From: an uncultured Eubacteriales bacterium
Lineage (GTDB): Bacteria > Bacillota > Clostridia > Oscillospirales > Oscillospiraceae
Direction: 5' to 3'
Length of the DNA: 22,138 nt
Assembly (NCBI GenBank): GCA_900549495.1
Contig: UROL01000006.1
Span: 1 to 22,138 of the forward strand
In this document: positions 6,011-13,891 of the stretch, one piece after another
How the letters are laid out: each line of letters starts with the position of its first letter
How positions within the stretch are numbered: position 1 is the stretch's first letter
Program-made: the position numbers and the translations under genes
Notes under the pieces: generated by a model
Database searches by the model: none
What the model was told of the DNA's origin: nothing
Seen by the model: the letters and a program-made list of their open reading frames with translations, nothing else

Positions 6011-7285
6011 ATGTTTGTAGATAAAGTTCGAATCACAGTGGTCGGAGGCCGGGGCGGCGACGGAGCGGTGGCCTTCCATCGGGAGAAATATGTGGCCTCC
6101 GGCGGCCCGGACGGCGGTGACGGCGGCCACGGAGGCAGCGTTGTCCTCCATGTCAATGACAATATGTCCACCCTGCTGGACTTCCGGTACAAGCGCAAAT
6201 ACGCCGCCCAGGCAGGGGCCAACGGTCTGGGCCGGAAAATGAGCGGCAAGCGGGGTGAGTCCCTGGTTATCGATGTTCCCCGGGGTACCGTGGTACGGGA
6301 CGCAGAGACCAATCAAATCATTGCGGATATGTCCACCAGTCAGGATTTTGTCATTGCCAAGGGAGGCCGGGGCGGCTGGGGCAATGCCCACTACGCCACT
6401 GCCACCCGGCAGGTGCCCCGGTTTGCCAAGGCTGGCCTCAAGGGGCAGGAGCGGGACATTGTGCTGGAGCTGAAGCTGCTGGCCGATGTGGGCCTGGTAG
6501 GCTTCCCCAATGTGGGCAAGTCCACCCTGCTTTCTGTCACCTCCAACGCCCGGCCGAAGATTGCAAATTACCACTTCACCACCCTGTTCCCCAACCTGGG
6601 AGTTATCTATGTGGACGAGGGTGTGTCCTTTGTCATGGCAGACATTCCCGGCATCATCGAAGGTGCTGCCGAGGGCGCCGGTCTGGGGCACGACTTCCTG
6701 CGGCACATTGACCGGTGCCGTCTGCTTGTCCATGTGGTGGACGTTTCCGGCAGCGAGGGCCGGGACCCGGTGGACGACTTTAATGCCATCTGCGACGAGC
6801 TGGCAAGCTACAGCGTGGATTTGAGCAACCGCCCCATGATTGTGGCCGCCAATAAAATTGACCTGCTGCCCCCGGACAGCGACAACCTAAAGAGACTGAA
6901 AGCCTGTGTGGAGGCTGCCGGATGCGAGCTGTACGAAATTTCCGCCGGAACCACCCAGGGCACCCGGAATCTCATGCGAGTGGTGGCCGAAAAGCTGCGT
7001 ACCCTCCCCCCGGTTACCATCTATGAGCCAGAGTATGTGGAGGAGGCCCCCCAGGCCGGAGATCCCTCCGAGCTGCAAATCGAGCATTTGGGCAGCACCT
7101 GGGTGGTTACCGGTACCTGGTTGGAGCGGCTGGTGATGAACATCAATTTCGACGACTACGAGTCCCGGAACTATTTTGATTTGCAGCTGCGAAAGTCCGG
7201 CCTCTTCAACCGGTTGGAGGAAATGGGCATCCAGGACGGCGATACCGTGGATATCTACGACCTGCAATTCGACTACCAGCGATAA
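6011..7285 (+). CDS. obg: Obg/CgtA GTPase
   Basis: 424 residues. The Gly-rich Obg fold occupies ~1-158 (VVGGRGGDGAVAFHREKYVASGGPDGG...). The G domain starts with GFPNVGKST at about 164-172, then the switch-II motif ADIPGIIEGA and the guanine-specificity motif NKID. A C-terminal OCT domain runs from roughly residue 345 to the end (TWVVTGTWLERLVMNINFDDYES). Obg binds late 50S assembly intermediates and is essential in most bacteria. AGGAGG at 5998-6003 sets the start. It follows L21-Prp-L27 in the classical order but is separated from them by a terminator, so it may have its own promoter; I did not find a clear one. Confidence 0.97.
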   Translation: MFVDKVRITVVGGRGGDGAVAFHREKYVASGGPDGGDGGHGGSVVLHVNDNMSTLLDFRYKRKYAAQAGANGLGRKMSGKRGESLVIDVPRGTVVRDAETNQIIADMSTSQDFVIAKGGRGGWGNAHYATATRQVPRFAKAGLKGQERDIVLELKLLADVGLVGFPNVGKSTLLSVTSNARPKIANYHFTTLFPNLGVIYVDEGVSFVMADIPGIIEGAAEGAGLGHDFLRHIDRCRLLVHVVDVSGSEGRDPVDDFNAICDELASYSVDLSNRPMIVAANKIDLLPPDSDNLKRLKACVEAAGCELYEISAGTTQGTRNLMRVVAEKLRTLPPVTIYEPEYVEEAPQAGDPSELQIEHLGSTWVVTGTWLERLVMNINFDDYESRNYFDLQLRKSGLFNRLEEMGIQDGDTVDIYDLQFDYQR

Positions 7286-7331
7286 CCCTCAGGCAAGGAA
7301 AATTTCTTCAAAAATATTTTCCACAAAGTAT

Positions 7332-7359
7332 TTGCTTTTATATTTTGTTTTTGTATAAT
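7332..7359 (+). promoter_or_regulatory. candidate promoter of the AraC-type gene, overlapping the obg terminator
   Basis: TTGCTT (7332-7337), 16 bases, TATAAT (7354-7359). The last base of the -10 box is the first base of the terminator stem at 7359-7394, so a transcript started here would begin inside the hairpin. Confidence 0.6.
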
Positions 7360-7394
7360 AACAGGGTGACGTAAACGCACCCTGTTATTTTTTT
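7359..7394 (+). terminator. terminator of obg
   Basis: TAACAGGGTG (7359-7368) pairs perfectly with CACCCTGTTA (7378-7387) and seven T follow. The next base begins the GGAGGT ribosome binding site of the AraC-type gene. Confidence 0.88.
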
Positions 7395-7408
7395 GGAGGT
7401 TCTGCAAC

Positions 7409-8563
7409 ATGATACGGAATCTGAACCAGGTCAATTTCCGCAGCTACGGCTCCGTGCTGCCGGAACGTGCCCACAGCGCCTCCCCCTTTCCCAAAGAGAA
7501 AGCCGAAACCATTTCCCTGGACAGCGACCGTGCTCCCATCTACCGGTCAAAATCCGATATCTGGATTGCCGGATGCATGGGTATGTCCATTCTGTCGGTT
7601 TGCAGCGGGAAGGACGAATATCTTCATTTTTATCTGGACAAGCCTGTTAAGCTGAACAGCGGTGTGCAGTTCGCCCTGAGTGCCTTTAAGGGAAGCGCCG
7701 GGGTGCTGTTGTACTGCCCGGAGGAAAGCCCGGAGGTTCTGGGCACCCAGACGGTGCAGCAGCTGCGGGAGGATCGGAAGCTCCATGTGGACGGCATCTA
7801 CACCTTCTTCTATCAAGAAAAGGAGCAGAGCTTCCTGTTCCCCGGAGAATCCCACCCTATGCCGGAGCTGACCTATGTGGACCAGGGGGAGCTCCACTCC
7901 GTGGTAGAGGGGCAGGATCTGCTGCTGAAGCAGGGGGATTTGGTAATCTACGGCCCCTACCAGTGGCATATGCAGTATGCCGATATCGGCATTGCGCCCC
8001 GGTTTGTCACCATCTCCTTCGACATGGCCGGTATTGAGCTGGCTCCCCTGCTGAATCGGAAATTCAATGCCCCCCAGGCCACCGCCAGCCTGCTGCAAAA
8101 TATGCTGCGGGAGCAGGAGCGGATGGACAGCTTCTCCACAGACATTATCGTGTCCCAGCTGACGCTGCTGCTGCTGTACCTGCTGCGGGAGGCCGAAAAG
8201 CCCACAGGAAGCCGTGTAAAAAATGCCAACATCGTGCAAAATGAAAACGAAATCATTCGTCAGGCCCAGCAGTATGTGGCCGCCCATATTCGGGAGAAGC
8301 TGTCCGTCCCCATGGTTGCCAACCAGGTGGGGGTCAGCCCCAGCTATTTGACGGTGCTGTTCCACAAGAATCTGCAAATCTCCCCCGGCGAATATATCCG
8401 CAGAATCAAATTGCAGGAAAGCAAGCAGATGATTCGGGAAAATAACCTGAACTTCACCCAGATTGCCTCTATTCTCCAATACTCCACCGTCCATCATTTT
8501 TCCCGTCAGTTCAAGGATAAATTTGGCATCACCCCCACGGAATATGCCAAATCCGTTCGATAA
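7409..8563 (+). CDS. AraC-family transcriptional regulator
   Basis: 384 residues. An unrecognised N-terminal part covers ~1-130. A cupin-like sensor segment covers ~140-215 (ELTYVDQGELHSVVEGQD... GDLVIYGPYQWH). A C-terminal double helix-turn-helix covers ~285-384: LSVPMVANQVGVSPSYLTVLF is the first helix-turn-helix, and FTQIASILQYSTVHHFSRQF with the typical FGITPTEY close follow. Such proteins usually bind a small ligand, often a sugar, in the cupin. It is longer than the usual ~290-residue cupin-AraC protein because of the extra N-terminal domain. GGAGGT at 7395-7400 sets the start. It is followed 17 bases later by the small membrane protein, probably in the same transcript. The ligand is not predictable from the neighbours. 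Confidence 0.9.
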   Translation: MIRNLNQVNFRSYGSVLPERAHSASPFPKEKAETISLDSDRAPIYRSKSDIWIAGCMGMSILSVCSGKDEYLHFYLDKPVKLNSGVQFALSAFKGSAGVLLYCPEESPEVLGTQTVQQLREDRKLHVDGIYTFFYQEKEQSFLFPGESHPMPELTYVDQGELHSVVEGQDLLLKQGDLVIYGPYQWHMQYADIGIAPRFVTISFDMAGIELAPLLNRKFNAPQATASLLQNMLREQERMDSFSTDIIVSQLTLLLLYLLREAEKPTGSRVKNANIVQNENEIIRQAQQYVAAHIREKLSVPMVANQVGVSPSYLTVLFHKNLQISPGEYIRRIKLQESKQMIRENNLNFTQIASILQYSTVHHFSRQFKDKFGITPTEYAKSVR

Positions 8564-8580
8564 TCAAGGAGGTTTCTATT

Positions 8581-8823
8581 ATGAGAGAAATTTGGAAAAC
8601 CATTCAGTGCAACATCAAGTCTTCCATCACTCACCTGGATAAGACCGTAGCACGCACCAACCGGGAAATGGTCTATGGTGCGGTGGCCTGCGCCGCCGTG
8701 GGTGTGGTGATTGGCATTCTGCTCAGCCCGAAAAAGGAGCTGACCATCGCAAGCAACAACGGAAACGGCGGATATGCCTGCTGCAATCCGGAGGAAGATG
8801 AGCAGGACGAGGGTCACGAATAA
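8581..8823 (+). CDS. small YtxH-like membrane protein
   Basis: 80 residues. A basic amphipathic N-terminus (~1-30) is followed by one membrane helix (~31-49, YGAVACAAVGVVIGILLSP) ending in LLSPKK, then an acidic tail that contains a Cys-Cys pair. The helix ending in a small-residue/LLxPK pattern resembles YtxH-type proteins, which are small membrane or stress-related proteins of unclear role. AAGGAGG at 8566-8572 gives a good start. Resemblance only; function unknown. Confidence 0.75.
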   Translation: MREIWKTIQCNIKSSITHLDKTVARTNREMVYGAVACAAVGVVIGILLSPKKELTIASNNGNGGYACCNPEEDEQDEGHE

Positions 8824-8839
8824 GCGATAAAACAACAAA

Positions 8840-8891
8840 GCGGTACGGCAAGCGGTGCAGAATCCTGCATCCACCTGGCGTACCGCCTTTT
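8840..8891. terminator. terminator between the small membrane protein and metA (possibly two-way)
   Basis: GCGGTACG (8840-8847) pairs with CGTACCGC (8879-8886), with an inner GCAG/CTGC stem. CTTTTT follows on the plus strand. On the minus strand the exit is also T-rich, so it may serve the convergent metA gene too. Confidence 0.8.
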
Positions 8892-8926
8892 TATGCTGTT
8901 TTGCTCAAAGGGGCATACTTTTCTGC

Positions 8927-9862
8927 CTATTCTGTCCGCTCTCCCCTGCCCACGGCCATCACATCATAGGGCACGGTCTGGTAGACGATGTAGTTCAGCC
9001 AGTTGGAGAAGAGCAAATTGGCATGGCCACGCCAGCGGTCAACCGGCGGGCAGGAATCATCGTCCCCAGGGAAATAGTTTTCCGGAACCCGGATAGGCAG
9101 CCCGGCGGATTTATCCCGCAGGTACTCCTGGCACAGGGTTTCTGCGTCATACTCCGGGTGGCCGGTGATAAAGAGCTGGCGGCCATACTGGGTGGACATG
9201 GCGTACAGCCCTGCCCGGGCGGAACCTGCCAGAATCTTGATTTCCGGAACGGCCTCCACATCCTCCCACCGGACGGTGGTATGCCGGGAATGGGGCACCC
9301 AGAATTCATCGTCAAAGCCCCGGAGCAAAATGGGATTTTTGTAAACCACCTGATGCCGGAATACGCCAAAGAGCTTTTCCGGCAGCAGCACCTTCTGAAT
9401 TCCATAGTGGTAGTATAGCGCCGCCTGGGCCCCCCAGCAGATATGCAGGGTGCTGTGGACATGGGTCTTGCTCCACTCCATGATGCGGCACAGCTCATTC
9501 CAATACTCCACCTCCTCGAATTCCAGCTTCTCCACCGGTGCGCCGGTGATGATAAAGCCATCGAAATACTCCTCCTGAATTTCTTCGAAGGAGCGATAGA
9601 AGGCAATCATATGCTCCTGGGGAGTATTTTTCGGCAAATGGGAGGAAACCTGGATGAGAAACAGCTCCACTTGCAGCGGGGTATTGCCCAGCAGCCGGGA
9701 GAGCTGGGTTTCGGTGACAATTTTGGTGGGCATCAGGTTTAGCAGGCCGATGCGAAGGGGGCGAATCTGCTGGGATTCTGCCCGCTCCTCGGTCATTACG
9801 AAGATATTTTCTCCCTCCAGAACCTCTCTGGCAGGCAGATTGTTGGGAATACGAATGGGCAT
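8927..9862 (-). CDS. metA: homoserine O-acetyltransferase, MetA family
   Basis: 311 residues, full family length. The catalytic residues are in place: Cys142 in HICWGAQ, and His235 and Glu237 in GHPEYD. Residue 111 is Glu (GAPVEKLEF). In this family Glu here is linked with acetyl-CoA use, whereas E. coli MetA has Gly and uses succinyl-CoA. The product should therefore be O-acetylhomoserine, the substrate of the MetY enzyme encoded just upstream on the same strand. AGGAGAG precedes the ATG. The stop lies next to the two-way terminator, so this is the last gene of the methionine operon. Confidence 0.93.
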   Translation of the reverse strand: MPIRIPNNLPAREVLEGENIFVMTEERAESQQIRPLRIGLLNLMPTKIVTETQLSRLLGNTPLQVELFLIQVSSHLPKNTPQEHMIAFYRSFEEIQEEYFDGFIITGAPVEKLEFEEVEYWNELCRIMEWSKTHVHSTLHICWGAQAALYYHYGIQKVLLPEKLFGVFRHQVVYKNPILLRGFDDEFWVPHSRHTTVRWEDVEAVPEIKILAGSARAGLYAMSTQYGRQLFITGHPEYDAETLCQEYLRDKSAGLPIRVPENYFPGDDDSCPPVDRWRGHANLLFSNWLNYIVYQTVPYDVMAVGRGERTE

Positions 9863-9877
9863 TGTGTTCTCTCCTAC

Positions 9878-11158
9878 TCAGTCCAGCTGTGCCAACGCCT
9901 GCTGCAAATCCGCCAGAATATCCCGGACATCCTCGATGCCCACAGAGAAGCGGATGAATTCCGGCCCGATGCCCGAGTCTGCCAGCTGCCGGTCGGTGAG
10001 CTGCCGGTGGGTGGTGCTGGCCGGATGCAGCACGCAGGTGCGGGCATCCGCCACATGCACCACGATTTGAGCCAAGCGCAGGCTGTTCATCAGCTTCATG
10101 GCAGCCTCCCTGCCCCCCTTCACGCCAAAGGAGACCACACCGGAGGCGCCCAGGGGCAGATATTTCTCCGCCAAGGGGTAATAGGGGCTGGATTCCAGCT
10201 TTGGATAATTCACCCAAAGCACCTGTGGCTGGGTTTCCAGGAAGCGGGCCACCTCCAGGGCGTTTTCGCAGTGCTTGCGAACCCGCAGGGGCATGGATTC
10301 TAGCCCCAGATTCAGCAGGTATGCAGAAATGGGGGCCATGGTGCAGCCAAAGTCCCGGAGCAGCTGGGCCCGGGCCTTCGCCACATAGGCAGCGGCACCG
10401 AACTGCTTTGTATATACCACGCCGTGATAGCTCTCGTCCGGGGTGGTCAGCTCCGGGAATTTGCCAGAGGCCTCCCAGTCGAATTTTCCGCCGTCAATCA
10501 CCACGCCCCCCAGGACATTGGCGTGGCCGTCCATGTACTTGCTGGTGGAGTGGGTGACAATGTCTGCCCCAAATTGGAAGGGGCGGCACAGCAGCGGCGT
10601 GGCAAAGGTGTTGTCCACCACCAGGGGAACTCCATGTCTATGGGCAATGGCAGCGTAGCGGGAAATATCCAGCACCGTTAGGGCAGGATTGGTAATGGTC
10701 TCCCCGAAAACCAGGCGGGTATTGTCGTCAAACAGGGCATCCACCTGGTCGTCGGTCATTCGGTCGTTGATATAGCGCACCTCAATGCCCATGCGGGCCA
10801 GAGTGACGGACAGCAGGTTGATGGTGCCGCCATAGATATTGTTCATCGCAATCAGGTTCTGCCCGGCGGAGCAGATATTGAACACCGCCAGCAGATTGGC
10901 GCTCTGGCCGGAGGAGACCAGCATGGCCCCCACGCCCCCCTCCAGGTCTGCCAGCTTTTCCTCCACTGCCGCCAGGGTGGGATTGGAAATGCGGGAATAC
11001 ATATGCCCCTCTGCCTTCAAATCAAAGAGCTGCCCCAGGGTATCGGCATTGTCATATTTATAGGTGGTACTCTGGTAGATGGGCAGGGTTCGGGGCGCAC
11101 CGTTGCCGGGATGGTAGCCGGACTGGATGCATTTGGTATCAAACTCATAATCGGACAT
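9878..11158 (-). CDS. metY: O-acetylhomoserine sulfhydrylase (PLP enzyme)
   Basis: 426 residues, the length typical of the MetY branch of the Cys/Met-metabolism PLP family. Visible motifs are YSRISNPT, the cofactor-phosphate loop SSGQSANLL, VDNTFATP, and STSKYMDGH with the PLP-binding Lys207. It converts O-acetylhomoserine and sulfide to homocysteine. It is 15 bases upstream of metA on the minus strand, so the two consecutive steps are co-transcribed. GGAGTG before the ATG is the likely ribosome binding site. Confidence 0.93.
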   Translation of the reverse strand: MSDYEFDTKCIQSGYHPGNGAPRTLPIYQSTTYKYDNADTLGQLFDLKAEGHMYSRISNPTLAAVEEKLADLEGGVGAMLVSSGQSANLLAVFNICSAGQNLIAMNNIYGGTINLLSVTLARMGIEVRYINDRMTDDQVDALFDDNTRLVFGETITNPALTVLDISRYAAIAHRHGVPLVVDNTFATPLLCRPFQFGADIVTHSTSKYMDGHANVLGGVVIDGGKFDWEASGKFPELTTPDESYHGVVYTKQFGAAAYVAKARAQLLRDFGCTMAPISAYLLNLGLESMPLRVRKHCENALEVARFLETQPQVLWVNYPKLESSPYYPLAEKYLPLGASGVVSFGVKGGREAAMKLMNSLRLAQIVVHVADARTCVLHPASTTHRQLTDRQLADSGIGPEFIRFSVGIEDVRDILADLQQALAQLD

Positions 11159-11175
11159 TTTTCGTCACACTCCGT

Positions 11176-12351
11176 TTAGTCAATCAGGGATTTTTCCGCA
11201 TCCGCCCTGCCGCTGCGCCAGACGGTGGAATAGAAGCCGGGCTTCAGGGGGCGAATTTCACAGGCGGATTTCAGGTAATAGGTCTGGCCGGTGGCTGCCG
11301 CTTCGTCCATACCCAGCAGCACCTCCAGGCAGTGGATGCCGTAGTCCGCATTCAGGCGATTGGGTCTGCCCTGCCGGATGGCATAGGCCATCTCTGCCAC
11401 GCCCACGCCCCGGTGGCCGCCACCGTCGAAGGGGGCAGGCTCCGAGGTGCAATTGACGCCATTGTAGCCATGAGTAAAGGGGAAATCCACCTCCTGGCTC
11501 TCAGGCAGAAGCAGCTGCACCTTGTCGCCGAAATCATCCATGGTGTTCAGCTTCAAGCGCCCCAGGGTGCCGTAGAGCTCAAAGCGGCTGTGCTCATCCC
11601 CCACCGTATTGCCATCCATTTGGATGGATACCAGGGCTCCATTGGAGAACTCCATGCTGGCGCAAATCAAATTGCTGCCGGGAATCTGCCAGTGCTCCGG
11701 GGCGGACTGCATATACAGCAGCTGCTTTTCCCCTGGGGTAGCCGGCATGGCAAAGGCCCGGACGGCCTTCACCGGCCCCAGCAGTGCAATCAGCCCGGCC
11801 ACATAATACACACCCACATCATAAGGAAGGCATCCGCACGCTCCCTGTAGGAAGGGGAAAAGCTCTGACATCAGATTGTGGCTTCTGGTAATGCTGACCA
11901 GGCCGGAGGTCACCCGGCCAATCAGCCCGGTATCCAGAATCCGCCGGGCGGTCTGCACACTGGCCCCCAGGACAGTGTCCGGGGCCACGCCCAAATACAG
12001 CCCCTTCTCTTTGGCCAGCTGGGCCAGCTCCTGGGCCTGGGCCAAATCCGTGGTGAAGACCTTCTCGCTGTAGACATGCTTCCCGGCTTCCAGCATTCTG
12101 CGGGTCACTTCGTAGTGGTTTCCCGGCGGGGTCAGGTTCACCACCAGCTCAATTTCCGGGTCTGCGGCCAATTCCTCCAGGGTCATCACCCTGGGAATTC
12201 CGAACTCCGCCGCCTTCTGCTCTGCCTTGCTTCGGGTGCGGTTACACAGCGCCACCAGGTCGATAATCGTGAACAGCTCCTTGAGATTCCGGATATAGAT
12301 GCTGCTGATGGAGCCGCAGCCAACAACGGCGGTTTTTACCTTCTGATACAT
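11176..12351 (-). CDS. Gfo/Idh/MocA-family oxidoreductase
   Basis: 391 residues. The N-terminal Rossmann fold begins VKTAVVGCGSISSIYIRNL, with the NAD(P) Gly-rich loop at about 10-15. NLTPPGNHYEV and GKHVYSEKVFTTD are the conserved strand and the EK(P) motif, whose Lys is catalytic in the family. The C-terminal half is the larger alpha/beta substrate domain with a DVGVYYV segment. Family members oxidise or reduce sugars, inositols and similar compounds; the substrate cannot be read from the sequence. It sits 11 bases after tag and 17 before metY, so it is part of the operon although no link to methionine is obvious. Confidence 0.88.
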   Translation of the reverse strand: MYQKVKTAVVGCGSISSIYIRNLKELFTIIDLVALCNRTRSKAEQKAAEFGIPRVMTLEELAADPEIELVVNLTPPGNHYEVTRRMLEAGKHVYSEKVFTTDLAQAQELAQLAKEKGLYLGVAPDTVLGASVQTARRILDTGLIGRVTSGLVSITRSHNLMSELFPFLQGACGCLPYDVGVYYVAGLIALLGPVKAVRAFAMPATPGEKQLLYMQSAPEHWQIPGSNLICASMEFSNGALVSIQMDGNTVGDEHSRFELYGTLGRLKLNTMDDFGDKVQLLLPESQEVDFPFTHGYNGVNCTSEPAPFDGGGHRGVGVAEMAYAIRQGRPNRLNADYGIHCLEVLLGMDEAAATGQTYYLKSACEIRPLKPGFYSTVWRSGRADAEKSLID

Positions 12352-12361
12352 AATTTACCTC

Positions 12362-12964
12362 CTATCTCTCCTGCTCCGGCAGGGCGGTGCTCACCGGAAA
12401 GTGCTCCACAATTTCCCGGTAGCGGAAGCAGCTTTCCAGATGGTCGTTGATAATGCCGCAGGCTTGCAAATGAGAATACACAGTGATGCTGCCTAAGTAT
12501 CGAAAGCCTCGGCGCTTTAGCTCCTTGGCCACCCTGTCGGACAGGGCATTGGCAGCGGGGAGGTGGCCGGTGCTATGGCCGTCATACAGAATTGTCTTAT
12601 TCTGGGAAAAGCCCCACAGCCACTGGCTGAAGGAGCCGAATTCCCGGCGAATCTCCATAAACGCCCGGGCATTGCAGATGATTGCCTCTATCTTTCGCCG
12701 GGAGCGAATCATTCCAGGGGTCTGCAATATGTGCTGCACATCTTCCTCGGTATAGAGGGCGATTTTCTCATAGGCAAAGGAATCAAAGCAGCTGCGGAAG
12801 ATTTCCCGCTTTTCAATCATCAGATTCCAGCTCAGGCCGCACTGCATGGCCTCCAGCATTAAAAATTCAAATTGCTTTTGGTCGTCGTGGAGGGGAAGCC
12901 CCCATTCCTCGTCATGGTAGCGTATCATCTTCGCAGTGCCCAGGCACCAGGGACAGCGTTCCAT
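12362..12964 (-). CDS. tag: DNA-3-methyladenine glycosylase I
   Basis: 200 residues. It starts MERCPWCLG and has YHDEEWGLP and QCGLSWNLMIEKRE, the base-recognition pocket. The four zinc ligands are expected at Cys4, His17, and the His and Cys of CGIINDHLESCFRY. It removes 3-methyladenine from alkylated DNA. First gene of the minus-strand cluster, with GGAGGG upstream of the ATG. Confidence 0.95.
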   Translation of the reverse strand: MERCPWCLGTAKMIRYHDEEWGLPLHDDQKQFEFLMLEAMQCGLSWNLMIEKREIFRSCFDSFAYEKIALYTEEDVQHILQTPGMIRSRRKIEAIICNARAFMEIRREFGSFSQWLWGFSQNKTILYDGHSTGHLPAANALSDRVAKELKRRGFRYLGSITVYSHLQACGIINDHLESCFRYREIVEHFPVSTALPEQER

Positions 12965-13008
12965 CTCTCACCCTCCTATCGCTTGCACCGTTTTGCCTTA
13001 TAGAAGAA

Positions 13009-13037
13009 AGTATATCATTTTCCTTTTCTTTTTGCAA
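13009..13037 (-). promoter_or_regulatory. promoter of the tag-MocA-metY-metA operon
   Basis: On the minus strand, TTGCAA (13032-13037), 17 bases, TATACT (13009-13014). The leader is only about 40 bases, leaving no room for a SAM riboswitch. Confidence 0.75.
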
Positions 13038-13051
13038 CCGGGGATAGGCCC

Positions 13052-13080
13052 TTGAAATTCCGGCAAAATTCGGGTATACT
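13052..13080 (+). promoter_or_regulatory. promoter of the SGNH hydrolase gene
   Basis: TTGAAA (13052-13057), 17 bases, TATACT (13075-13080), divergent from the tag promoter with only 14 bases between the two -35 boxes. Confidence 0.75.
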
Positions 13081-13106
13081 GAGAAAAAAGGAAAAGGAGC
13101 TTTCAT

Positions 13107-13841
13107 ATGAGCCTGATCAAGTCACTGCTAAAAATCGGTGTTCCCCTCACCGTTGCCGCTGCCGCCCTGGCCGCAGCCAAAATGCGGGAAATGACCGCCC
13201 CGAAGAAGGAAAAGCCCCGCACGGATGCGCCTATTATCGTCGCCCTGGGAGACAGCATCACCTTTGGTGCCGGTGTTGTGAAAACCCGGGCCAGCGACAG
13301 CTGGGAAAGCAAGCTGGAAAAGCAGCTGGGCGGCGCCTATCAGGTGCTGAACTACGGCATCTGCGGCGCTACGCTGCAAAACGAAGGGGATATGCCCTAC
13401 TGGAATATGCCGGACAAGCTCTGCCAGGGCTTCCCGGAGGCAGCACTGGCCCTGAATCCCGAAATCGTCATTCTGATGCTGGGCACCAACGACACCAAGC
13501 CCTATAACTGGAACCGGGGCCGCTATGAGGCCCAGCTGGACCAGCGGGTAAAGGAGATTCTGGCGGTGCCCTCGGTCAAGCGGCTGATTCTGATGTGCCC
13601 GCCCTTCACCTGCCCGGTGGAGGGAAGCGAAATTGTGGGCTATGACATCATCAACGAAACCATCCGGGACGAGGTAAACCCCATTGTGAAGAAATGTGCC
13701 GCCGACAACGGCGTGGAATGCATCGACCTGTATGCGGTAACCGACGGCCACAGCGAGTATTTTGACGACGGTGTTCACCCCAACAGCTTTGGCAACCGGG
13801 TAATTGCCACCGCCATCCAGAAGCAGATTCTGGGCCAATAA
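13107..13841 (+). CDS. membrane-anchored SGNH/GDSL-family hydrolase
   Basis: 244 residues. One N-terminal hydrophobic helix (~5-25, no cleavage site evident) suggests a membrane anchor facing outward. The SGNH blocks follow: VALGDSITFGAG with nucleophile Ser50, NYGICGAT (block II Gly), MLGTNDTK with Asn128, and DDGVHPNSFG with Asp221 and His224. These are esterases or lipases that often deacylate lipids or cell-wall polysaccharides; the substrate is unknown. AAGGAG at 13094-13099 sets the start. It is a single-gene transcript between its own promoter and terminator. Confidence 0.93.
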   Translation: MSLIKSLLKIGVPLTVAAAALAAAKMREMTAPKKEKPRTDAPIIVALGDSITFGAGVVKTRASDSWESKLEKQLGGAYQVLNYGICGATLQNEGDMPYWNMPDKLCQGFPEAALALNPEIVILMLGTNDTKPYNWNRGRYEAQLDQRVKEILAVPSVKRLILMCPPFTCPVEGSEIVGYDIINETIRDEVNPIVKKCAADNGVECIDLYAVTDGHSEYFDDGVHPNSFGNRVIATAIQKQILGQ

Positions 13842-13855
13842 GCGTACAGAAAATT

Positions 13856-13891
13856 CCCACTCCCAAAACAAATGGGAGTGGGATGCTTTTT
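13856..13891. terminator. two-way terminator
   Basis: Perfect 10-bp stem CCCACTCCCA (13856-13865) / TGGGAGTGGG (13873-13882) with a 7-base loop. A T-rich tail lies on the plus side (CTTTTTATT), and TTTTC follows on the minus side. It serves the SGNH gene and probably the convergent HD-GYP gene. Confidence 0.85.

Noticed and set aside
12965..13051. Possible SAM riboswitch before the methionine operon
   Set aside because: The leader after the predicted -10 box is only about 40 bases and shows no riboswitch core.
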